From positions 124,001 to 188,000 of the forward strand of contig CADCXA010000057.1 of NCBI GenBank assembly GCA_902806565.1: a stretch of DNA of 64,000 bases. Direction: 5' to 3'. Both the position numbers and the translations under genes were made by a program. Of this stretch, positions 1 through 11,763 are shown in pieces. Within the stretch, counting starts at the first letter, position 1; every line of letters begins with the position of its first letter. This stretch comes from Hypoxylon rubiginosum (Eukaryota > Ascomycota > Sordariomycetes > Xylariales > Hypoxylaceae). The notes under the pieces are model-generated. The model worked only from the letters and a program-made list of their open reading frames with translations. It was not told the origin of the DNA and did not search any database.

Positions 1-489
1 CTCTGCAATCTACCTACTCATTCCCCCGGCAACATCCTCTAGTGAATGTCTATCTATTAAAGGCCGTACATACTAATCCGGCCTGGACGGGAATGTCAGG
101 GCCCTGGCACCCTGGCCTTCAACCCGAGGATGAGAGGTCTGGCAGTGTTGGCCGTGGTTGGACCTGCTGGCTCGAATAAGGGGCTAGCTATGGAGGTTAA
201 TAGAAGAGCGATATCCAGAGAACAAAAGAGCCTTAGCGCAGGCATGTATACATGTAGCCATTCACAGTTATGTTCGTGGCTCCTACACAACACGTCGTTA
301 TTTTTGCGCCTTCTTGGGTTGGGTCGCAACAGGAAGAGAAACTGGGTAAGCTCAGTTGTGCCTCCACCAACAAGAACATGATAACAGTTCCTCGAGGTCC
401 AAATTATAATCTATGATATGAACATTGCTAACTCTACCGGCAGGTACCATCTCTATTGTAGACCTCGTCAGAAGCACATGTCTATCCTA
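1..489. other. Gene-free left edge
   Basis: I see no supportable gene here. Short open frames exist on both strands, but none has recognisable protein features. This is the 3' side of the minus-strand regulator gene that ends at 490, so it probably holds that gene's 3' UTR and whatever lies beyond the window. Confidence 0.5.
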
Positions 490-1797
490 CTACCTTTCGC
501 GAGTCTTCCACTTTGCAATCTTCTCCAGCCCAAATACGGCAACCAGAATAGCATGCGCGAATTCGTCGACCTCCGAGGGGGCCGCCTCCTCGTATAGAAG
601 GTCGGCATATAAGCACGGCACGAACAGGGGACCCGATCCAGCTGTGACTAGTCTACTCCAGCTGTACTGATCGGGAGCATCCCAAAGGCCCGCGCGCGTG
701 GTCCAGTTGACGCTGCCGGCACACTGCGTCCACCCCGTCCGGAAGAGCTCGTAGATGGACTGCGTGATCGTTACCAATAACCAGGCGCGGCGGATGCTCT
801 CCGACACGATCCACCGCCGCCAAGCGGCATTCTCGGTCGCCGAACCGGTTGCTACTACATCGCCGCCGCCGTGAAAGCCGTTCACGAGGACCAGCGCGTG
901 GATGCTCGCGTCGAATTCTGCGTTCTCCCACATCTCTGCCGTCCAAGCCGTCAGCGTCGACATGTGGCTCTCCGCGACGGCCCGCAGCGCGATGTCGCCG
1001 TCGAAGAGGCCGATCATCTGGTACACGAAGAGAGCATGGACGCGGGCGAGGTGCTCTAAGGGGTCTAGCAGCATGGTGTTCACCGGTGCCACCGCCGTCG
1101 TAGACAGGTCTTCAGGTACGTGCGTAGACGTCGTACTCCTGTTTTCTTCGACAAGGTCGGCCATCCGGTCTCGGATGATTCGGAGACACAAATCTGAATT
1201 TTGGGGAGTCCGCGCATGGTAGGCCGACAGCGCGGTGTAGGCGTCTTGGACGCAGCGGGGCATCTTCTGGCTGTACAGACGGTGGTGGATGAATGGCGAC
1301 CTGCCCGTACTAGCCCACCGACGCATCCAGGCTTGGACCGACGTGACGTGTTGTTTCAAGGCCGCGCTATCGAAAGTGTGCTTGGGGAAAGCGGGCGTGT
1401 TGCTACGCACGATCGTCCAGGAGTCGGGGCTGGTAAACCAGTCCGGACCTAGCGGCAGGCTCTTGGTGTCCCGGATCATTCCCCTGCAGCACGGGTGATA
1501 TACCTCCCCGGCATCTAACTGCGCTTCGACGACGACGTCGGAGTAAAGTGGCTCTGAAGCAACCATATGGATTGGGAGCGCGACAGGGGCCTTCGCGCAT
1601 GAAGAATCCTGTTTTATTGGAATGGAACCAGTGTCTGCCGCCCCCGCGTACTCCCTGGCGGTTTGATTGATAGGCGGATACTTGCACGGGACACTTTTCC
1701 GCTCGCAGCGGTCGCAGCGAGGCAGCCGCTTGGAGCAGGTCCGCTTTGCCTTGGTGCAGGCCGCGCAAGCTTTCCGTCGCGCAGTCTTCGCCAACAT
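490..1797 (-). CDS. Zn(II)2Cys6 fungal transcription factor
   Basis: A single uninterrupted frame of 435 aa starting at the ATG at 1797. The N-terminus carries a Gal4-type binuclear zinc cluster at about residues 11-38, with cysteine spacing CX2CX6CX6CX2CX6C and basic residues between the second and third cysteines (TKAKRTC). The rest has the look of the poorly conserved helical middle region of small fungal Zn2Cys6 regulators, with aromatic and Trp-rich stretches but no motif that names a pathway. Such proteins are nuclear and bind CGG-containing half sites. The nearest gene upstream of it, on the same strand, is a sugar transporter about 0.8 kb away; control of that gene is possible but nothing in the sequence shows it. 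No intron is evident. The target genes are unknown. Confidence 0.88.
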   Translation of the reverse strand: MLAKTARRKACAACTKAKRTCSKRLPRCDRCERKSVPCKYPPINQTAREYAGAADTGSIPIKQDSSCAKAPVALPIHMVASEPLYSDVVVEAQLDAGEVYHPCCRGMIRDTKSLPLGPDWFTSPDSWTIVRSNTPAFPKHTFDSAALKQHVTSVQAWMRRWASTGRSPFIHHRLYSQKMPRCVQDAYTALSAYHARTPQNSDLCLRIIRDRMADLVEENRSTTSTHVPEDLSTTAVAPVNTMLLDPLEHLARVHALFVYQMIGLFDGDIALRAVAESHMSTLTAWTAEMWENAEFDASIHALVLVNGFHGGGDVVATGSATENAAWRRWIVSESIRRAWLLVTITQSIYELFRTGWTQCAGSVNWTTRAGLWDAPDQYSWSRLVTAGSGPLFVPCLYADLLYEEAAPSEVDEFAHAILVAVFGLEKIAKWKTRER

Positions 1798-2572
1798 TGC
1801 TGCCGTAATTTAAACGTCCAATTCTGCCACAGGGTGGAAATTAAGTACCTAGTGGAAGTGGGTGTCTTGCCGCAGCGGTCAATATAACGCGGGTACTGGC
1901 ATGAGTAAAATAACCCGTCCCCGTAAGCAAATGATGAAAAGGTTTAAACCAGCTTGTATGACTGTAGTATATTAGTCATACTTGAACGAAGTCTGTCGTC
2001 TTGCTGATGTTGGAAAGTTGTGGAGCTTTCGGTAGGGGGCGAGTCCCGTAGAAATCCGCGACGGCATTTTTGCCGAATCGTTGAATCCGTCTGCGGGACC
2101 TGTACTGGAAACCCGATAGCCGTACCTAGGACCCTTGGCTTCTCAGTAGGCTACATGTACCAGCAAAATAAGACATCTAAGCATGCAGAAACGAGGGCTT
2201 GTACGCTTCATCACGCAGTATGACTACCTGGCTTCCTTCCCCTTTTAGAGATAGCTTCTGGGATATTATCAAGCGTCTCACTTATGATCAGGCTGACGAC
2301 AGGGCCAAGCAGATACCCTACGATTATTTATGTCGGTCTAGCTGTCCTGTCAGCCGGTTTCAATCTTGGAGATGCGTATTGAAGATAGGTACTCCTCTCT
2401 TCCCCGTAGTAATAAATTAAGGTATATAAAAGCTCTTATTAGACATCATTTTTACTAGGCATCTGAATATTTGGCCTACATGAAAGGTATACTAATGGCA
2501 TTGTTCTAGACCAAGTAGCTCCTACTCGTCCGGAATTTTACCACGTTATGATGGATTGGTCTATGCCAAAGC
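1798..2572. other. Promoter-side intergenic region of the Zn2Cys6 regulator
   Basis: About 775 bp between the start of the regulator and the stop of the sugar transporter. It should hold the regulator's promoter and the transporter's 3' UTR. The part from about 2390 to 2500 is AT-rich. I find no RNA gene and no credible coding frame. Confidence 0.5.
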
Positions 2573-4676
2573 TCATAGCTCTTGGCTGCCTTCTTGGGCA
2601 ATCTTCTTCTCCTTTTCTTCGAATCCGTCGGGGTTGCTAGTGTTGCCTCCCAGGTTTTGAAGCATGGCAGTAAGCCCAATTTCTAGGTTGATCTCCTCCA
2701 TCCTTTCGAAGTCTGCCTGGGCGGTGCCTTCGGAGCCGAATATCACATCCTTGGTTTTTTGTTAGCCTCTGACACCTATAAACGACAAGATCGGGTCCTT
2801 TGGTGGAGCGAAATTTATCAGTACTTACCATTTCTTCCAGGGTAAGCCGCTTGGTTTCGGGCACGAAGAACCAGATGAAGCCGGCGCCCATGAACGTCAG
2901 CAGGCCGAACAGGACGTAGGTGCCATATCCGATTCTGCTGAGCATAATAGGAGTTACTTGACCGACAACTAGCGAGGGAGTTAGCACGGATCGAGGGCTG
3001 AAGAGCTTCACGAAATGGGCAGGGACTTACTAAAATTGTTCATCCAGTTGCTCGAAGCTCCGAGCGAGGTTCCGTATGCACGAGAGCTGAGTGGCCAGAT
3101 CTCCGCCACGATGATCCACGCACAGGGACCCCACGAGTAGCCGAAGTGGATGACGAAGAGCCAGACCACTGCAAGAACGAGTTAGTAATTAGTTCTTGAG
3201 GTAAGATATTTGAGGGCTTGAGATGTGTTTTGGGGTGAACGGCTCCTAGATTATGCCCAACATGGACTCTTTACTCCCGAAACGGGTCAAAAAAAAGGAG
3301 GAAAGGAACTCTTGTTTACGTACTGACGACAGCGGCCCATCCGGCGGCGGGCTGTGTGCCCCACTGGTCCGCGTTCTTGGCGACAATGACCGCAATAATG
3401 ATGTGGCAGGTAGCCATGCCAATGGCACCCACTGTCAGGACGGGTTTCCTACCGACACGGTCGATATACAGCACGGCGGGGACCGTGAAAACGAACATGA
3501 CGATGCCGACGACACCGGTCGCTAGTAAGCTCGTAGTAGTGCTGTTCATTCCGAGCTGTCTGAAGATGCTAGGCGCGTAGTAGAGGACTGCGTTGATGCC
3601 GGTCCACTGCTGGAAGAACATGGTGACGCAGGCGACAATCACACGCTTGAACATGGCCCTGGTCTGGAACAGAGACTTGATAGCCACGAACTGAAGCTTG
3701 AATATGTTCCACGTGGTCTGCTCGCGCAGGTGGGGGAAGTGCTCGGCCACGGTGCGCTTCTCGAACTGCGACTGGGCCTTGATCTCGAGGAACTCGAGCT
3801 CGACGAGCTCGTGGTCGACCGAGAGACCCCGCAGGCTGGCCAGGATCTTGCGGGCTTCGCCCTCGCGGTCGTGGTGCACCAGCCACCGGGGAGAGAAGGG
3901 CATGAAGATCATGCCGACGAAGAGGATAACGGCGGGGAAGAGCTGCAGGCAGATGGGTACAAGCCACGCCGCGTCTTGCTGGTAGCCAAGCTCCGTACCC
4001 CCGATGTAGTTGGTGCCGTAGTCGATCCAGAAGCTGACAAGGATACCGAAGGTGATAGCGAGCTGCTGGAGCGCGACAAGCGCTCCTCGAACCTCGGGAG
4101 GAGCCACTTCGGAGTTGTATATGGGTACGATCGTGGCTAGCGATCCGACACCCATACCCGTGACGAAGCGTCCGGCGAGGATCACGTTGGGACCTCCTGA
4201 CTGCGCCGTGGCCTGGATCACGACGCCCAGCACGAAGACGGTCACCGCAACCAGAACACTATACTTCCGAGAGATGGCTTCGGCAATGAAGCCCGATAAC
4301 AGCGTACCAACCCAGGCTCCAAGTTCTAGGATGGCCGTGAGCCACCCCTTCTTCGTCTGGTCGGCCTTCTCGTCAAACGGGTCGTACTCGCCCATGTCTA
4401 AATTACTCTGTCAGTGCATGAATATTCTCGGTGTTGAACAACATGATCATAGTCTTCCAGATACTTACGTGACTGAAAGGCAGGCATGGCGAGGACACCC
4501 GAGAACATGCCCTGGTTGTAGCCATAGAGGATGCCGCCGATGCAAGCGAAAAGGGCGATTCTGAAGACCTTGAAATTCTTAACCAGGGCCATGGGTCCGG
4601 AGGCGCCCATCATGTCCTGGCGCCGCTTGAGGGCCGCATTGTACACGGCGGCGCCGGTATCTCCTCCCGCAACCAT
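2573..4676 (-). CDS. MFS sugar (monosaccharide) transporter
   Basis: Five exons, complement(join(2573..2749, 2829..2968, 3031..3168, 3324..4397, 4469..4676)), all with GT..AG introns in phase, give 578 aa. It belongs to the sugar-porter branch of the major facilitator superfamily: 12 expected membrane spans, an N-terminal GILYGYNQGMFSG segment, PFSPRWL before the central loop, QQWTGINAVLYYAPSIF in the second half, DRVGRKPVL, PETKRLTLEEMD after the last span, and a hydrophilic C-terminal tail ending in EGSQEL. These match proton-coupled hexose/pentose carriers of the fungal plasma membrane. It is not the QA-Y quinate permease type, judged by the different loop and span-7 sequences. Substrate cannot be told from sequence alone. 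The last exon and the 138-nt exon are too short to stand out as open frames and were placed by splice sites and family alignment. Confidence 0.9.
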
Positions 4677-7600
4677 GATAACTAGATCCGGAGGCTTCCA
4701 AGCTGCGGTGTGGTATTAGATTCTAGGTTGGCCTTGATCTGTCAACGTAACGTCGCCGGTGTGGACTGAGAATCACCCAAGATCGGAATAGGACTCGAGT
4801 ACGTCAGCACGCAGGACGGACTGCAGCAAGGCGTTGGAGACGTCTGGGCGGTCCTCCCGGTATAAATAGTGCTGCTGACAGGTGGGAGACGAGGGACGGG
4901 GATGGGCCAGACTGAAGCTCTGCTCCGGTAGAGCGACGCGTGGTAGGGCCCCTACGCAAATCACATCCAGCGCCATCGCTAGGTAGACCCGAGAGTGGAT
5001 TCTGGGGACCCCGTTGCATATTACCAGGATGCGGGATAAATGAGCCTGGGGTGCTAAGTCACAGCCGAATGTCCGGTTGATTGACGAGAGCGACTCCTGA
5101 ATCCACAGTAAAATAAGTACGACGGTCAACGACTTTTACCAGCTGATGAAGTCTTTGCTTGAATACCTGTCAATATCAGGCGAATAATTATTATACGTGT
5201 AACGGTAGTATACGAGAGTCCTGGTGGAACCTGTGCGAGGCGTGTTTCTCCTTGGAGGGATGCCGTGTCTGCGTGCTCGATCACGATGGTGCTAAAATCT
5301 GAGTACATGGAAATGTTGGAGAAGCTCGTGTGGGGTATCTCGGGGTAATACTGGGCTGACTGCGAGTGCGTTACCACGCTGTTATGCACTATATGCGTGT
5401 AAAGCCACCGCAGCCCGTGGTCTATCGGTGCTATAGACGTCTAGGCTGGCCGGGGTTTCGAATTTAGCCTGAATGTACCCCCGGTTAGAGACCCGTCACG
5501 TATTGGACAGCAACACGTGAAGTCGACGTCTCCTGCGGTATCGCTTGCTCGGATCTTCTCCAGCTCTGATCGTCGGCGCGCATCAACGAAGTCGGGCCGA
5601 GGCTAATAGCATAAGTACTCGATAGGAGCTACCTTCCTGCTGCAGATTCAGCTCCGGCGCTGGGATGTGACGCGCCTCCCGCGTTCAAAAGCAAGAGCTT
5701 CTCCGGGATATATTACTCGCTCTGGAGGACGAGTGTTCTTATTCCGCCTAGGTGTAGCGACTATGGTATGCGAGGACTATGTAGTTCTCGAGACGACAAT
5801 CACCGGCCGAATTTATTTGTCTTTCCGTCGACGACGATGGTCATAGAATAAGGGAACTAGCGTTTCCCCCAGAAAACAGATTCAGCCTTTCGTACATAGG
5901 ATTTGATTTAGTAAGTATATGGTCAAGGAGCACAGAGGCGGAATACGGATAATTTACACGTATCCTGGGTAGATGCTGAGAACCTGAGGCGAGAGTGAAT
6001 TGACGGCTTTGAGCAGATAGTGTTTGTTATATGCGGACAGCGGAGCGGCAGATCGAGAGCTCAGATCTTGCAGCTTGCTTGGCGTCTCTCATCTTAGTTA
6101 TCAGCTTAAAGGAGATGGCTGCTGAGCACGTCCGATTTCTAGAGAGGCCGACGGCGAACTGCAATGCCTCCTCTCGATGGTTACCTTCCATCAGCCGAAG
6201 AGCTACAGCTGACGAGATCGCAGAGAATAACAAGAACGAGGCGATCGTGGTGAGGTGCAGCCTTGCAGATCGACATTATGACGTGAAATATGTTGGTTTG
6301 TAGTTCACACGTCGACTTTGGCAACTTTAGGTCCCAACCAGACGGGGCGCTTGTCAAGCGGCTCTCCTCGGAAGGATGTGCCGTTGTCTCAGTAGTCGAG
6401 CCCGATCGTCCAATCATCGTCTTGTCCGCGGCTATCGAATCTCTAGAGTGCAGGCCATCACTGATTGTCACGGCCGGCGAAATGGGTCTCTGCTACTGCA
6501 TTTCTACATGCTCCTCTTCCACGCCGTCGAAGCGCAGGTCGGGCTCGTCCAGCCTGTAGAGCTGACCTACCACGTTTGATGAAACATGGGACATGCAGGA
6601 AGGATTTAGGGTCCGAACGGGACGCATCGTAGCCGTCTTGAAACATAGATGCCTAGCCAGTAGCCCGCTGTCGACTACAACTACCGAGAGGCCCCCAAAA
6701 AGTATAGCTGCTTCAGGGACGAGAGTGGCACGACAGCGAAGAGAGATGATGCACTCGGGGTAGATCTAGTCTAGCCGAGGGCCGCAAGAAAAAAAAAAGG
6801 AAAAAAGAAAACGAAACAAAAAGGGGAGAATAGTGGTTCGTAGCCCCCAAGGCCTGTATATCTAAGACGGGGACACTACGTCGCATCGGAAACTGCTACG
6901 ACCACGAAGGCGCAGTAAAGCTAGCCCGTACTACCGAAGTCGTAGCTCGTAGCTCGCAGCCGGCCGCTTACACTTGTAGCTCGTAAGTCATACTCGTATG
7001 GAGATATATGCCTTTATCGTCTATGCTTGCGAGTTGAAGTTGTCCATGTTGCAACGAAGAAAATATCTACCAAGCAGAGCAGAAAATGGGATGCTCTATT
7101 TTGGGAGATCTGGCGAATAGGAACAGAGGAGGAACAGAGGGACCCCGGACAGCCAAGAGGATACACGTGATATTCCCGCCGTAGTGGACGCCTGGCTGGG
7201 AATTGTGGGAGTCCTTAGACATCCACATCTAGGACAGGGACAGCTTTTGCTGGTACCTGGTACCGCAGCTATGTAGCACGAGTGATACCCTAGTAGAGTA
7301 GCATCGTAGCATCGTAGCACCAACAAGATAAATTCGGTCGGATCCTGGGCGGGGAATGCTCGAAAGCTCGATCCACGCAGCTGTCTCGGTGTTAAAGATG
7401 CAAGAGGCGCTGCATAGTAACCGTAGTAATATATACATAGAAGAGCGCTAATCTGGAATAAGTCTAGCGTATCGACTTTCTTCCTGTCGCCTATGCATCA
7501 CAGACGACGATCGTTGTCATTTTAGCGTTGCCGTAGACGCGCGCCTCCAGCTCATTTTCTTTTTTTTTCCTTTTTCTTTTTTCTTTTTTCTGCCTTTTTG

Positions 7601-9592
7601 TTTATCGTTCAGGGGTCAACTATCCTTCCTCGAAACTCCTCCCCTCTCGTCCAATGCCACCTCTCCATTCTCCTCGAAACGGCTGTTCGTATTGTTTTGA
7701 GACGCCGCCCCCTAACAGACTCTTAGGTGTCTCTCAAGGTGTGAAGTCGTCGTGCTCCTAGTCGACCCTCTCTTTTCTTCATATTCGGGACTCGGGGCTA
7801 GGGCTAGCTCGACTGTGCCTTAAGTGTATACTTACTACCCGTCGATATCGAGTCGCCGTGTACGGAATGAGCCAGTTGAAGAACAGCATCTTTCGTCTCC
7901 TGTCAAAAGAGATTAGACGCGGACAATCGCGTGTTTGCGCGTACGTGCGTGTGCGCCTGCATGTGTGTGTTTGTTCGTGGGGGCCATGCTTCATCATGCC
8001 ATCGTGCCATCCTATATCCGTTTAGTCCCTTGCGATGGCACATCCATAATGTGCGTCGCGGTGTCTCGGTATGCAAGGTACCGTTCTGCTCTGACTCGGT
8101 CGATGCGCGTCTTGAGCTGCTTCTAGTACTGCTACAGTCTAGCTAGAAGGTTACCTAGGTATCCTCCAAGTCCCACGATCTATCTCACTCGTCCCGCCCT
8201 CCTGTGCTAAGTACCTACCTCCTCTTAGGCAGGTAGGTCTAGGTTGCTCCCTCTTAAGATGACGAGAGCATACGCTACGCAGTTATAGCTCTTCTATCAT
8301 GTGCGTAAAGTAGGTGCGTGTCGACTTATATGATTTTATAATACTGCGCTGTGGACCGGCGCTCAAGTAGTAAGCACTTGTCTTTCTAGTCTGCATGTAA
8401 GATGTAAGATACCCGCTTCTCGAAGAGCAGATGCGGGTAAAAAGACGATCGTAGAGCCTCGATCATTTGGACTTTGGACTTGGGACTTGGGAATAACTTA
8501 GATGCTGATCATATCGAAATATTGAGTCGATCGTCAGTTTTCACCTTGGCTATTCGCAAATCGCCATACCCATCAACCATCATACTGATCGTACTTAGAC
8601 GCGCGCGCGCGCATATATTACCCAGCTAGAATATTGCTAGAGTTACCTTATAAGGCTGGCGCCTACTGATACCTATCCGCTTTCTTACTATTTTTGACCG
8701 GATTCCTGGCCCGTTTCCCTCTTGGTCTTGGTATAGCGTAGGTGCCCCCAAAACGGGTTACCAGTTAACCGCCCTCCCGCACGAGGCCACCTTTTCCTAA
8801 CCGCCCGACTCCCAGACAGACGCCATCCCCAAGCTCGCCAGCCAATATCGACGGCCCTTGGAGATTCTATCCACTCTTTCAGATACACAACCCGGGTTTC
8901 ATGGCTACTGCTTGCATGCTCGCCCCCCCAAGCTGACAATCGCTCTAGATCTTGCCCTGTCGCCATGACGGCTTTGTTTCAGATCCGAAGTCCTGGGTCT
9001 CCCGCTGCCACCGCGGCCAACGTAGCTCTCTCTCTCTAATTTTCCCCTTTCGAGCCCCGGGTCGGACTCGTTCGAGGGTGAATACTTCTTTTATAAGTAT
9101 CCGCGCCCGTTTCGCGACCTGGTCTGGTCCATTACCTTCCCCTCCTGGACCCTCTCGCTACAGCATCAACCGGCCGATTTCTTTTCCGTCTTCTCTTTCT
9201 TAGCCCAAGGCCTTTCCTCGTGTTTCTTTCTTTTCTCTCGTCTGTTTCCCTTGACAGCCTCGTTCGTTTCATCATCGTTCGTTTGATACGAGTCCTCGAC
9301 TGAACTTACCTCGAAATTCTCTTCCTATACCCTCTTCCCGGCCTAGCTACTACTACCACCACCTCCAGGCGAGGCAGAAAAATAGAGACGATACATACAC
9401 GTTTTCTTTTCTTTAACGAGAAAAAGGAAGGAAGAAAGAGGACGCTTATCTTTACTACCTCTTCTAGCACAAGGGGAGGGGAAAAAACGCAAATATCGCT
9501 AATTCTAATACCCTATCTATTCGTATCTTTATACCCCAACTCCTCTTTCGCCTTCAGTCTTATATGTTTTCTTCCCGTCACGCACACCGCCG
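4677..9592. other. Long gene-free region upstream of the Myb gene
   Basis: Nearly 5 kb between two divergent genes with no frame I can support as coding. It contains low-complexity runs: A-rich at 6786-6830, T/C-rich at about 7558-7600, alternating GC at 8601-8612, and a pyrimidine-rich stretch at about 9030-9500 typical of a fungal promoter and leader. Several copies of the palindromic TACCTAGGTA-like motif occur near 8150-8240. A long regulatory upstream region for the Myb gene is the simplest reading. Two adjacent short plus-strand frames at 6031-6559 show no recognisable domain. Confidence 0.5.
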
Positions 9593-10769
9593 ATGAATAT
9601 GCCGAAACACACTCGCTCGTCAAGTTCGAGCCATAACCGCTACTCGAACCCGCACGCCATGCCTGTCTCCCTCGCACCCTCTGCTCCCGTCCCCATCTAC
9701 AGCACCCGACCGTCTCTCTCCATGAACACGGGAGCCTACTATCCAACCGTTGCTACGTCGGCGCAGGCGCAGCCTCAGATGCAGGCGCAGCCGTACGATC
9801 CCTATCCCGCGGACGTGGTGGCGCAAGCCCCGGTGCCGAACCGTCCCTCTTCCGGAGCGTGGACGGTCCAGGACGATCAGAACCTGCTGGCCGCGAGGCA
9901 GCAGGGGCTCAACTGGGCGCAAATCCAGAGCAGCTTCTTCCCGAACAAGTCGCCAAACGCCTGCCGGAAGCGCCACGAGCGGCTCATGGAGCGCAAGGGC
10001 GCCGACGATTGGGACAACAGGAAGCTAGAACGCCTAGCCAAGGAGTACATGAGCATGCGCAAGGAGATCTGGCAGCCCCTGGCAGCGCGGACGGGAGAGA
10101 AGTGGATCGTCGTCGAAGCCAAGGTTAGTAGTATAATACCTAGCGCAACCTCCTTTTTCTTTTTCTTCTCCTTCTCCTTCTCCTTCTCACTCTCCTCCTC
10201 CTCCTCCTTCTTCTTCTTCCTCCTCCTACAGTCCCCCCGTACCCCGTTCCGAATCTTGGCTAACGGGAAGATCTTCCGGTCCGTTCTAGTGCATGAACAA
10301 CGGCCTCAAAAACTTGCAGTCGGCGGCCCGATCGGCCGCGCGGCGCGAGCGGCTGGAATCCGGCCATCCAATCCATGGGTATGACGACGATAGCGGCATT
10401 TCCGGCATTGGTCTGACTCCAGTAGATGACCTTGACGCCTCGTATAGCAGCCCCGAGACGACGGCGTCGAGCTCGCACTCGGGCGGCAGCCACGGCGGAG
10501 GCTACGGCGGCGCCATCCACCCCATGGCCCTCGGCGGCCACCCCTACGGCGCTAACTACACGACCAGCGCCGGCGGGCTCTCTTCCAGCTACGGCTCCTC
10601 CGTCTCCTCTTCGGCGGCCGCCGCCCACTACGGCGCCATGCACGGCTCTCACTCTCAGGGCGGCTCACCTTACATGGGCGACGGGCAGAGGCTCCCCAGC
10701 GTTGACATGGGCATCGACGCCATCATCAACCGGCCGGGCCACCACGGCGGACATGCCACTGGCATGTGA
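9593..10769 (+). CDS. Myb/SANT DNA-binding protein (two Myb-like repeats)
   Basis: Two exons, join(9593..10123, 10290..10769), give 336 aa. After a Ser/Pro/Gln-rich N-terminus come two Myb-like repeats: the first at about residues 86-130 (SGAWTVQDDQNLL...LNWAQIQSSF...CRKRHERLM), the second at about 138-185 (DWDNRKLERLAKEYM...IWQPLAARTGEKW...), followed across the splice by CMNNGLKNLQSAARSAARRER. The C-terminal half is low-complexity, rich in Gly, Ser, His and Ala. The tryptophans and the basic recognition-helix region are those of fungal Myb-like regulators, so nuclear DNA binding is expected; the regulated process is unknown. The intron has a very long CT-rich tract and two possible acceptors (10230-10231 and 10288-10289). 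I chose the distal one because only it restores the conserved sequence after the second repeat; the proximal one shifts the frame to an early stop. Confidence 0.82.
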
Positions 10770-11763
10770 AAGAGAAAATCTCTAACATACCCTCTTGCGT
10801 CGCAGTTTTCCTCCCCTATTCGTTCGTTTGCTACTTGTTTTTATTTTATATTTTTTTCCTCGAGCTGCGCATTATCATGCCGTGGCTGCTTTCCCCTGTT
10901 CTAACTCGAATTACGAAACGTACTGCTCGCATTCCATGGGTGTCTTTTACGGCAACCCCCCTCTTATTGATTATTACATCCTGCTTCGGTCCTTGCAAAC
11001 TACTTTTAGGCGTTTACGGCGTCAGCATAGCACGGCGAATGTGTATAAAGAGGAGCGGGTGAACGAAAGAACTGCCGGCGAGCAGCTCGAATATCACGAC
11101 AAGCCGGTGCCGTAGTACGAAGTAATAACGACGACTACGGCGGAGGAGAGATTGAATTACGAAGAGTGAAGGAGAAAAAAAAGACGTCAACATTCCTTTA
11201 TAATTATTTCAGAGGGTCTCGTTATACCGAGATCCCATCATTTACGGAGGCTGGGAGCATGGGATGCGGGCGAGAAAGGGACTCGAGCTGTTTACCTGCT
11301 AATGACTGCACTTTCTGCGACAAAAGGCTTACGATTAGTGAATGCTCTGTATACTAGAACTTTTATCATATAGATACCATGGGACTAAGGATGGTCATCG
11401 GTTAGGTTGCTGAGCGCATTGGGAGGGGGGTTCCAAGATAGGGGGTCGGAAATGTGGGAGACTAATAATTAGATGATGGCCGAGGTGGGAACTGCAAAAT
11501 ACATTCGTTTCCCTTGCATGGTACTTCTAATCGTATTCGCAATATTGTTCGCAGCTGTGCCATATTCATGCGTCTACATATGTAGATAATACCACTTTTC
11601 GATTCGTCGATCGGTGTCCCGTCATCCTGCTTCGATCCAAGATTTTTGAATTTTTGCAACTTAGTAAGACATATGTTACAGATAGATTTCTTTTCCTTGC
11701 CCCCCCCCCTTCCTGCGCCGTTAGCCCCGTGCAGATCTGTAGTGGCTTGACCCAAATCCAGTC
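10770..11763. other. Convergent intergenic region, Myb gene and COX10
   Basis: About 1 kb between the stops of two converging genes. It should hold both 3' UTRs. There is a run of ten Cs at about 11700-11709. No credible coding frame or RNA gene is seen. Confidence 0.5.

Noticed and set aside
2573..4676. Sugar transporter as a quinate permease (qa-y) linked to the QA-4-like gene
   Set aside because: Key segments differ from QA-Y and are those of hexose/pentose carriers, and the two genes are 14 kb apart with unrelated genes between.
6031..6559. Two adjacent plus-strand frames as a possible small gene
   Set aside because: No domain, no convincing splice connection between them, and minus-strand frames of similar length occur in the same place.
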